Assembly: GCA_033065855.1 (NCBI GenBank)
Contig: JAVXUO010003116.1
Span: 92,001-156,000 of the forward strand
DNA: 64,000 bases
Direction: 5' to 3'
From: Escallonia rubra
Taxonomy: Eukaryota; Streptophyta; Magnoliopsida; Escalloniales; Escalloniaceae
Numbering within the stretch: position 1 is the first letter of the stretch; every line of letters begins with the position of its first letter. The translations under genes were made by a program, and so were the position numbers. The notes under the pieces were generated by a model. It saw only the letters and a program-made list of their open reading frames with translations. It had not been told where the DNA came from and searched no databases. This document shows, piece by piece, positions 55,044-64,000 of this stretch.

Positions 55044-57479
55044 GCTAATATAAGGATTTTTTTTTTCCTTATGTTAATTAGCTTATGTGAAATCCAAGTG
55101 GAATTGGCCTCTTTATTAATAGTGGCCATTACACTAGAATGTTCGGGGCCATATTGATTTATAAGTTTACCATCAGGAAGATGAGATGTATATAGTCTCT
55201 AAGTATGCTTCTTTCAGCAGGAGCTACATCAACAGTGCCTCACTATATTTGAGAAGTGGACCAACAGGCCATGCCTCCTTTCGGTTTGCATTTCTTTAAT
55301 GTAATTAAACAAAATATTACTTTAATTTCATGTCACAAACATATTATTTTAAATTAGGGCTTCAATATGGGGTTCGTAAATTCTACAATTAGGTTCGAGT
55401 TAGGGCTTCTCACATAAATGTACATCCTCCATTATCTGACAACCTTCTCTCTCTATGACAAACAATAGATGTTCCCCGCCATAACGCCTCTAATACGGGT
55501 TTTGGTTTCACATATGAATTGTGCCAGACATCTTCTCAGAAACATGCAATCTTTTGTGGAAGCTCTCATTCGGGATATTTCCCATCTTGGATTAAATTTC
55601 ATAGGGATAGTTCAAACTAGGGAAGGAGCAAGTTCTCGCACAAGGAATAAGTTTCCGTAAGATACTGAAATAATTTGCTCATAACCAAACCGTCGCAGAA
55701 TCTAGCAAGTAAAATTGAAAGACGAGAAGCACAGTCCTATAAGGTAGACACATTTATTTCCGGAATCCGAAGCATAGGTCTATGAGTCCTTCGGCAATTA
55801 CAATACCAGTTAATATCTCTAGATTTCTTAGTATAGAACAATTGGGTTCAAGTGTCAACATCCGAAAGGCCCTCAAAGAGAAAAGGACCTAGAACGAAGG
55901 AGCGATGATGATACCTCACCTCAGTTGGTACAACCATTGATCGCATGTGATCAAGAGCCACGTGTAGAGAAGGTTCGAATTAGGGCTTCAATTAGAGCTT
56001 TAAATTAGGAATTCAAATTATGGCTTCAATTAGGCCTTCAGATTAGGGCTTTAATTACGGCTTTCAATCAGGGCTTTAATTTGGGGGTCCTAAATTTAGG
56101 TCCAAAAGTTAGGGTTTCATGGATTTAGATTAGGGCTTCCAGTTCAATCTTCAATTAGGGCCCGATTTAAACATGCGTAGACTTCGAAAATACAAAATAG
56201 TGCAAATTAGGGCTTGTCACGAAAAATCAATGCATAGATTTACGAAAGGATGAAGCTTTAAGAAGAAACCATGGAATAGTGAGGATAACATACATTCAAT
56301 GAGTTCATCGCGTTTGAGATGAGAACACAAATCTTGATTCGAGGATGTGAGTTCGTAGCGTATGAGACGAGAACATAGGCTGGCTTCAAGGTATGAAATC
56401 AAAATCACGATTAATTTTGATTTTGTACTTTGTTCTCTCGATCATAGACATGCCCTACCTCTCTGTCGTTTCTTTTTCCCTCTAAATTCCAAGAAGATGA
56501 GTTGTATTCTTTTATGTAATGAACGAGGGCATTAATGTGTTTTTGCAGCGCACCGTTGACATTGTGAGAGAAAAAGTTATTTTTGGGGCGGAGTGTAATA
56601 AAAATGGTTAGTAGGCACTGAGTTTAGTTTTAGGTAAATCTTAAGAGTGTCATGTGTAATTAGCCCTAAAATAATTGCTTAAAGATGATTGAATTTATTT
56701 CAGTCTTGTAGATAAGTTGACTTATGTTTACTCGCATTTTAGTTGATTTTGATTTAAGCCCTACTTTGAGTGTTTCATAGATTTGTGTGAGATATTCCAC
56801 TTCATGTTCTTTGAAAGTTTCACTTTATTTTTTTGCGACTTACGAGTGGCTCTCAATGTGAGCGTTAGGCCGATTTTATCTATGTTGAGCTCAAAAAAAC
56901 TTTGGGTTAGGTATTTTAAATTCCATTGAATACGTTTCTTTTTGTGCTCATCAACTTAAGGCGAATATAGATTGTTTGAACAAATCTCAAAATTTAGGGT
57001 CCTTTGGAGACACATTTCTTTATATGTTGGCAAGCACTAGATGTTGCACACGCTACCGGTATGCACAAGTTACATACGCATACGTTTGGTTTGACATTTG
57101 GATCTTCTGACCAACATGTTTATTGATTTTTTAGCATTCTATGCATATTATATATATGTATAAGGTCAAAATGCTTAATGATGTTTTTTTCGTTATTCGA
57201 TAGACGGATATCATTTGCTCATTTCAAATAATTGGTTATTGATATTGGATTTGTATAGCTTTGGTTTGGTGTCCCTGGAAATTTGGTACTTTATTGGCTA
57301 TTTGAGCTCACTTTTTTCTTTTATATTGTCCCTTGCCACAAGTGGAAGAGGTGATTAAAAGCTCTGGCAAGCTTCAAAATTTTGAACGTTTTCTTAGTTT
57401 AAATAATTGAACTACTAGGTTTTATTTTGAGAGTTGTACTCAGATATAGATAATTTGATTCAAATTATGTTTTTATAAA
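55044..57479. other. Non-coding stretch with TTAGGGCTT-like repeats
   Basis: Between about 55955 and 56165 AATTAGGGCTTCAA-like units occur roughly ten times with variation. I see no credible gene in the remaining 2.2 kb. Confidence 0.5.
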
Positions 57480-58260
57480 TTGTTTACCCAAAATTTGAAA
57501 ATATATGTTTTAATTCTTAAATAATGGGTAATCATATTTAAAATATTTACAAAAAATGCTACTATGTTGTAATGATCATGTATTAGGGTTTCATTTCGCT
57601 ATATTTTTTACTTTTTATACCACCGATCGCCATAATTTTTGTCTTTCCGTTTCCTTACTCTATCTTCATTTTTCATTTAGAGTTTGAGACTGCAAAAAAA
57701 AAAAAAAATGTAATAATTAGAGCTCAGTAATAAATTCATATTTTCAGTGTTTCAAACTTTATTTGGTAGGCTACATAAATTCTTTTCCTCAGCTCTCTTC
57801 AATTTAAGCAAATAAAAAGATGTCTAACTATGTCACATTTTATCATTAAAAGGGTAAAAATGTTTCTAATCAAGCATGTCAAATTAAAGATGCTTACTCT
57901 TTTCCTCTTATGTGACGTAGGCAAGTCGCCAATCTCGATCGTATTGGCTGCAACATATATAATGTCACGTATGAAATATATCAACTAAATTAGTTGAAAT
58001 GATACCCGTTCTTAAACAACTAATGTCGCATTTTATGGTGCAACATGTTAGCTGGACCCTTTTTCTAATAATTGTGTCATGTATTGAACAATTATTTTTA
58101 AAAAATTGATAGAACACAATCTATAATATATGTATTTGGATTTTATTGGTATTTTTTTTGCCTTTCAAACCTCAAATGCTATTTTCCTAAACTTTTTTAT
58201 TTCAGAAGACAAATAAATAGATGATAGCATATAAATGGCTCGAAAGTAACTTTCGATATT
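57480..58260. repeat. Duplicated segment, part 1, right copy
   Basis: Partner of 35280-38330. It lacks the solo LTR and most of 36950-37640, so it shows the uninterrupted arrangement at the LTR insertion point (near 57560). Confidence 0.8.
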
Positions 58261-59646
58261 TCATAAGCCTAATTAAATAGATATTAAGATATAATTGGAC
58301 AGAAAGTTTAATCATGATCTTCCTTCCCCCATTTTCCAGTTTTCATGACTATTACTATTATTGATCCGTACGTTGCATACGGGAGCAACAAATACTAAAA
58401 ATCCATACTTATATGTCAATAACAATTAAAAAAAATTAAATTTAAAAGTAATAATAATAATGTTATTGCCACTTTTTTATGAGTTTTCTACTATTTTTAG
58501 TAACAATAGTAGTAATACAAACTGTTGAGGTTTGTATTAATACGTACCAAGAAGACTATAAAAAGTTATGGAATATGAGATAAAATGAATAAAGAGATAA
58601 TTATATGCAGACATATATACATTAGCATACATGTTATTTCTCCACTACTGATCTAGCCTTCCATTAGAGGTTGTGAACAACTTATATTGAATACTTTGTA
58701 CACTAACCGTCAAACTTGGTACCGGTTAGGGACTCGCTCGAGCAGAAGATATCTTAAATATCGAAGGGATCTAAGGAAATAGGGGAGTAACGCTAACCAC
58801 TAGTAGTTAGGCAGATATTGGAGATCTCCATCGGTAAATATGGATCAACTCCCATATTTATATATACGCATATATAAATATGACTTACAATGAAATAAAA
58901 GAGATAGATTAAGTTTGTTAAATTGTGAGAAAATATTGGACTTGTGTAAGATATATGAAAGTATCAAGATTTGAATGAGAGATAATCGGTATTAAGGAAG
59001 ATAGAGAAGAAATTGGTTTTAAAATAAGACATGTTGACGTGAAGGAGAGAAGAAAAGTGAATTAATTCAATTTATTGAATGCTAAATGGCATAAAAATAG
59101 ACATGTCAAGTATGAAAGATAAATTCACATTCTCTCAATTTCAACTTTCGCGCGCGCACACACACGCATGTATGTTATGTGTGTGTGTGTGTGTATATAT
59201 ATATCTTCAACTTTTATTCCTTGCGTTGCACATGTGAGTAACAACTGTTAAAGTACTGGTTGAGAGATCTCTTATTATATGCCTAATAACAACAAAATTG
59301 GTTGTTAAAACAAAAAAAAGTAAAAAAAATATTTTCGCCTTTTTATATGAGTTTCATATCAATTTTTGTCTTTAAAAATGAACTTGAGTAATAATTGTTC
59401 GCTTTTAGCAACTAATATCAATAATAATGATAATACTAATAACCAGTATGCTGTGGTTTAATTTGTATTACTCATAAATTTACTAATATCAATAAATTTT
59501 TGTCTTTAAAAATGAACTTGAGTAACATGAATCTTAAATAATAGAAAAATAAGTTAGGCATACGTGTCCAAAAATAAGTTATCAAAATATTATTATCGTA
59601 TAAAATATGGCCTTTAATTTTTTTTTAACTATATTTTTTAACTCGT
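58261..59646. other. AT-rich non-coding stretch
   Basis: Includes GTACGTTGCATACGGGAGCA (58368) and TTGCGTTGCACATGTGAGTA (59220), similar to each other, and a CGCGCGCACACA/(GT)n cluster at 59150-59205. No gene seen. Confidence 0.45.
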
Positions 59647-60420
59647 GAAAACTAAACATATTATTATAAGTAGTTACTTATCAATTAAAATTTTTATTTT
59701 GTGTCACTTTTTAAAGATTTTCTTGAAATGCCACTTGCCACCATCGTAGGTAGATAGTTATGTAACATCAAAAAGTTATTTTACGATTTTACCCGCATTT
59801 TGGACACTTGTCGTCTCCAGAATTATTTTCAGTATAATTTCAAAATGGTATTACACCAAAAATAAAAAAAAGTATTCTCATTATAAGTAGTTTAGAAAAT
59901 TAAACATATTATTATATATAGTTACTTACCAATTAAGATTTTTATTTTGTCTCACTTTTTAAAGATTTTCTTGAAAAGCTATTTGCCACCATCGTAGGTA
60001 GGTAATTATGTAACACAAAAAAATATTTTACAATTTTATCTGCAATTTGGACATGTGTCGTCTCCAGAATCACTTTCAGTGTAACACCAACATAGTATTA
60101 CACTAAAAATGAAAAGTGTTCACTTTCAGCGTGTTCTCGTTAAAAAGTGTGTTTTCATTATAAGTAGTATAGAAAATTAAACATATTATTATATGTAGTT
60201 ACTTACCAATTACGATTTTTATTTTGTCTCACTTTTTAAAGATTTTCTTGAAAAGCTACTTGCCACCATCGTAAGTAGGTAATTATGTAACACCAAAAAA
60301 ATATTTTACGATTTTATCCGTAATTTGGACATGTGTCGTCTCTAGAATCACTTTCATGTAACACAAAAAGAATATTACACCAAAAATGAAAAGTGTATTC
60401 TCATTATAAGTAGTACGAGT
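59647..60420 (+). repeat. Three tandem copies of a ~250-280-bp AT-rich unit
   Basis: Units start near 59647, 59895 and 60172 with AAA-TAAACATATTATTATA and share TTTTTATTTTGT-TCACTTTT, GCCACCATCGTAGGTAG and GGACA-TGTCGTCTCCAGAAT. Units differ by substitutions and small indels, so the array is older than the 117-bp tandem at 15460. Confidence 0.85.
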
Positions 60421-60619
60421 CATCGCGCACACGCGATGCGTGTGCAAAAATAAAATTAATAGTACAAATTTTATTATTAAAAAAATCACGAATACGATTT
60501 TATTGTCATATTCAATAAAGTGAATTCTAAATAGAAAAAAAGTACCATACGTGTCTAAACATAAATTAAGTAGTACATATAATATAATATAATATAATAT
60601 GATATGATATGAATAAATC

Positions 60620-62170
60620 TCAAATATTTAGAACAGTTTATCTCGTCCAAACAATTGTACTCCAGATTGGTGATTACTAATCACCAATCACAAAAGGTTT
60701 TATCTCTAATCACTGATTAGAGATAAAACCTTTTGTGATTTTTGTCGCCTAAAAACATTCCGTCACCTTTTATGTTAGCGGCCTACGCCAGTATATATAT
60801 GGGAAGTGGCGGGTGACAAAGCTTCTCATTATCGTGTTATTTTCGAGGCGGAAAGATTTGAGATTTCTATCGCTGATCAGGTGAAGCATATTGGTTGGAT
60901 CCGTTTGCTTTCCCCTACCTAATTTTGAAATTCTAGGGTTAGGGTTAGGGTTTAATTGCCTTCTACTCTTGCACAGCGTGCGCGCGCACAAGTCGCGTCA
61001 TTGATTTTTGCTTCGGGTTGATGATTTAATTATTCTTTTTTTCTTGCTTTGCGATATGTGTTGTCAGATCGTCTGTTCCCTTCATCCAAAATGCCATTTA
61101 TGCGTTTCCGAGATGTTGGGATTCCTTTCCCCTCTCCCAGGGCTTTAGGGGACCGTTACAGAGGTACATTTCGCTGTTCTCCACAACTTAATTTATCGCC
61201 TCTCTTACTTGTGACCTTTTGCATATTATCCCAACATTTAGACGTTCGCAAAAAGTTAAATTATGTGACGAGTCGAGTGTGATTCAATTCATGGTGTACT
61301 TAGCTTGATTTTGTTTTCAGCTCTTACTGCAACCCTTTCAGTTGCTGATATGTGGGGCTTTTTTTCCCCCCTCTTTATTGCAGGCTTTCAGGATAAACTT
61401 CGCAAGAAGTTTGTTGGTTTGTATCTGAGAAGAGCAATGTTAAGTATTTCAAAATCAATGATGATACTGATATTTGGCATCTTCTTTTAATTAATTCTTT
61501 TTGCAGCGTGGTACGTTCATCATTATGGTCAATCTACTGGTTCTGCGCTGGATGATAATGTGGGTAAGTACACCAAGGATTCTCCTTCCTGTTGTGTTAG
61601 ACTTGCACTGGTTTGTTAGCCCGAGTTACTCTCTGTTTTTTTCTTTCAGTCTTTCTCTATGGCATGGTGGTTCCTATTCGATGCAGTGTCCTATTTCTTA
61701 TCTAATAGATTATGCTTGCACGTGTGTGTATGGGTGCTCACGTGTATAAGAGGTCTAAATTTACTCCCAGTGTAAAGCCTCATAGATTTGTACCCCTAAC
61801 ATTAGTCTTATAGGCAGCTTGCCCACTGCACAATGGAGCTTCCACCTTAGTGACCTAGTGCAGCTTCTCCATCTCACCTAGTAGCTTGCTCCCCGCATAA
61901 ATTACGTAGGCAATACTCTTGGTGTTTTATATAAAGCACCCTTGTATCCACGACTGAAGTAGATAAATCATGTAGTTATCTTAGTAACTCTATTGCTTGC
62001 GAAGAAGCTCTGAATTTTCATGTTCAAGCCACATCATACCGGTACTGCCACTAAAAGAAATCATGAAATCAATTTCCTTCAATTGCGATGTATGAACTCA
62101 CTGGTCATCTGTTGATGGTAGAGAGAGCGTAAATCAACAAATTTTTCGACCAAAATCTGTTGATTTACGC
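60620..62170. repeat. Duplicated segment, part 2, right copy
   Basis: Partner of 39060-40612. Candidate exon borders are GATCAG|GTGAAG (60881), an acceptor before ATCGTCTGTTCCC (61067), TTTTTGCAG (61506) and AATGTGG|GTAAGT (61562). Reading across copies gives short similar peptides (for example FRDVGIPF against FLEFGIPL), but no product is recognised. Both copies look decayed. Confidence 0.7.
60686..60740. repeat. Perfect 27-bp palindrome with 1-nt centre
   Basis: Arms 60686-60712 and 60714-60740 (starting AATCACAAAAGGTTTTATCT) are exactly complementary. The left duplicate at about 39115-39152 has only one arm, so the palindrome arose after the segmental duplication. Confidence 0.95.
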
Positions 62171-62180
62171 TCTCTCTAGA
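62108..62180. repeat. Inverted repeat at a duplication junction
   Basis: AGAGAGAGCGTAAATCAAC and GTTGATTTACGCTCTCTCT face each other across about 20 bases. This is the point where parts 2 and 3 of the right copy join and where the left copy has about 10 kb of extra DNA. Confidence 0.85.
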
Positions 62181-63470
62181 TGATCGGATAAAGTTCCACC
62201 TTATGCTATCGTTTGTTATGGGGCACGATGTGATTAGACCATGGTTTGGTCCTCGTAATGTAACATGATTATGCGGTGGAACTGTTGGGAGGAAGGGAAA
62301 TTGGAGGTTAGGTTACCTAATCTCCTTAGTTGCGTATACTATTTATAGAATACTATTTATAGAATCCATCGATCAACTACTTAGATACAGATTTTCTCTA
62401 GTTCTCTCATTTGTTGACCTAAGAAACCAATTTCAATGCTTATTGCTACTTTTTGCCCATTATATGATGATTAGTTTAGGGTGTAATATATCTCGACATT
62501 CAGCATGTTAACTGAATGGTGTGATAGTCTATTCGGTGCATCTAAATAAGGGTAGTTTAATGGATGTCCCCATGTTTCTTGGGGTATCCGTCGGATCTTT
62601 TTTTTCCATAAAGTTTGCCCTCTCCGCTATTAGTAGTTATAAGTGGACTAATTTCGTTAGTAGAACCAGTGACACTAAGCCCTGTGTACGATTCATACGG
62701 TGCATGTATGTCTCTTGGCTATCTGTGAGAGAGAGGACAGGGATTGCTTATTTGGAAGCAGTGCAATTTGATGGGTGGTGGATGCTGTATTCATGGAAAG
62801 AGGGGATTGGTCTGGTTGTAAGGAAGGGACATGAAGATGGCAATGGTGGTGCTTCTCATTGAACTCGAAGCAAGTCCTCCGTTGGTCAAGTATTAATATC
62901 CGAGAGAGAGCCCAAGAACTTGAAGATTTTGATGGGGTCAATGTGAATTACCTCTGTATTAACTTTTCAGTTTGATATGGCATTTTTAGTTCTGTCTGGT
63001 CTGTTACTCTCTTCCTCTCTACGCCTTTGGCAACTTGTGCGATGTCTACATGTTTGCGCTTTGTTAAATTTCTTTTTCTGCTGGTTTCATCTATGCAGAT
63101 TGAGGCCGAGGACAAAAGCTCTTCTCTCGTAAAAAGATTCCTGTTGACCGTCAAGCATTTTAGTATTGGGGGAACCTTTGAACGAGTCTATTTTAGTACT
63201 TAAAATCTTCGCCTGAGTAGTGACTTTACGAATTTTAAGTTTCATATTCAGATCTGTATTTTTGTGATTAGTCAGTAGCTTTAGCATTTGGATTTGGTTT
63301 AAGCAACATAAAATTACTTCTCATCATGCTTTTTAGAGTGCACCTGAAAGAGAAAAAGATTGCACCAAGTTCATTTGGCTGACCATTTGATTATCGTCCA
63401 GAAATTCCTGAGCTTTTGCAACATCAAATTGTTAGCAATCTCAGCAATTCAAAGGTTTTAGAGGAATTGC
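62174..63470. repeat. Duplicated segment, part 3, right copy
   Basis: Partner of 50651-52045. It lacks the 96-bp retroposon. The exon-like block at 63100-63190 follows TTTCATCTATGCAG and reads IEAEDKSSSLVKRFLLTVKH, then SIGGTFER. I do not recognise the protein. Confidence 0.75.
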
Positions 63471-64000
63471 TCAAACAATTACTTGCATTACATCTCTCTC
63501 TAAAAAGTTGTTTCTCTGCCTTCTCTCTACAATCTAGCTTTCCACATTAAAGCCACCATGGCTGCCCCACCGTGCGTTGGCGCGCGTGGGGCGGCGGCCG
63601 GATTCTGGCCCAGCCTTAGATTTGTGTTCCTTCACGTAGTGTGTTGGGTTCTTTGAGGTTTGACTACTATAATGGCCGGCGACGGATGGAGGGTGGACGA
63701 CGACGGTGAGGTGAGGCGCCATCTACCTTGGTCTGCTCCGATCTCTATAGATCTATGTAGATCTGGATTATTTTCTTGTTCTACTAGATTGTTTGGACCG
63801 AAATTGATGTGGCTGGAATTTCACCGGCGGTGGTCGGAATCTTGTCGGTGGAGTGCGGGATCACTAACAAGCTGTGGGTTGATCGTGCTCAATGATATGC
63901 TTGATTGACGAGGTTGTTGCTAGGGTTATTTTTTTCAAATCTGACTGGTTAGATTTCCACCGGCGGCGGTCAGAATCCCACAGGCAGCGGCAGAATTTTT
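63471..64000. other. GC-rich sequence at window end, unassigned
   Basis: Contains two ATG-led short frames (63558 and 63672, the latter MAGDGWRVDDDGEVRRHLP) and two copies of CCGGCGG-GGTCAGAAT-like sequence (63820 and 63960). It could be the start of a gene or of another GC-rich transposon cargo; the window ends before this can be decided. Confidence 0.35.

Noticed and set aside
55955-56165. TTAGGGCTT-like repeats as interstitial telomere
   Set aside because: The plant telomere unit is TTTAGGG in exact tandem; these units are longer and irregular.

Overview
This is a stretch of nuclear DNA from a flowering plant, most likely a eudicot. The evidence is gt-ag introns, an organelle-targeted RlmN-like gene in ten exons, plant-specific receptor-like kinases, a Ty1/copia retrotransposon primed by initiator tRNA-Met, TRIMs, Mutator-like and hAT-like DNA transposons, and captured pieces of plant metabolic genes. 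The species cannot be named from the sequence. Only two genes look intact: a FERONIA-type cytoplasmic kinase (11379-12521) and the RlmN-type rRNA/tRNA methyltransferase (27659-34238, ten exons, 407 residues). Most of the rest is transposable elements and decaying duplicates.

Layout. 1-3275 is a partial, broken duplicate of the RlmN gene (exons 4-6). It has lost one Fe-S cysteine and has a stop codon at the end of exon 6. 3650-6741 holds two Mutator-like elements with 9-bp target duplications; the second carries a captured piece of an MEE59-like gene. A TRIM with perfect 5-bp target duplications follows (6791-7289). 10230-12521 holds a hAT-like element and then the FERONIA-type kinase. 13-17 kb is mostly unassigned, with a possible first exon behind a TATA box, a perfect 23-bp hairpin joined to a 117-bp tandem repeat, and a degenerate TRIM. 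17045-19703 is a long-terminal-inverted-repeat element set between (TA)n tracts, with a second MULE nested inside it. A 159-bp hairpin MITE lies at 19927-20085. A PBL/RLCK-VII kinase gene (20680-23809) is broken by a hAT insertion in exon 1 and has lost its HRD and DFG residues. Another large hAT-like element (24482-25979) separates it from the RlmN gene.

35-63.5 kb is built from two collinear copies of one ancestral segment of about 6 kb (35.3-52.0 kb and 57.4-63.5 kb). The left copy has been expanded by a 1.5-kb solo LTR, a Stowaway-like MITE, a 4.8-kb copia element, a Pack-MULE, a hAT element and a small poly(A) retroposon. The right copy has gained a 3-unit tandem repeat and a perfect 27-bp palindrome. 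The Pack-MULE at 47675-49283 carries fragments of two unrelated genes joined head to tail: a carboxylesterase and chalcone synthase.

I see no operon-like cooperation between genes. The common theme is duplication followed by transposon-driven erosion or gene capture. The most notable observations are the carboxylesterase::chalcone-synthase chimera, the RlmN duplicate that lost its radical-SAM cluster, the kinase stripped of its catalytic residues, and the copia element bordered by a 189-bp direct repeat in place of a normal 5-bp target duplication.
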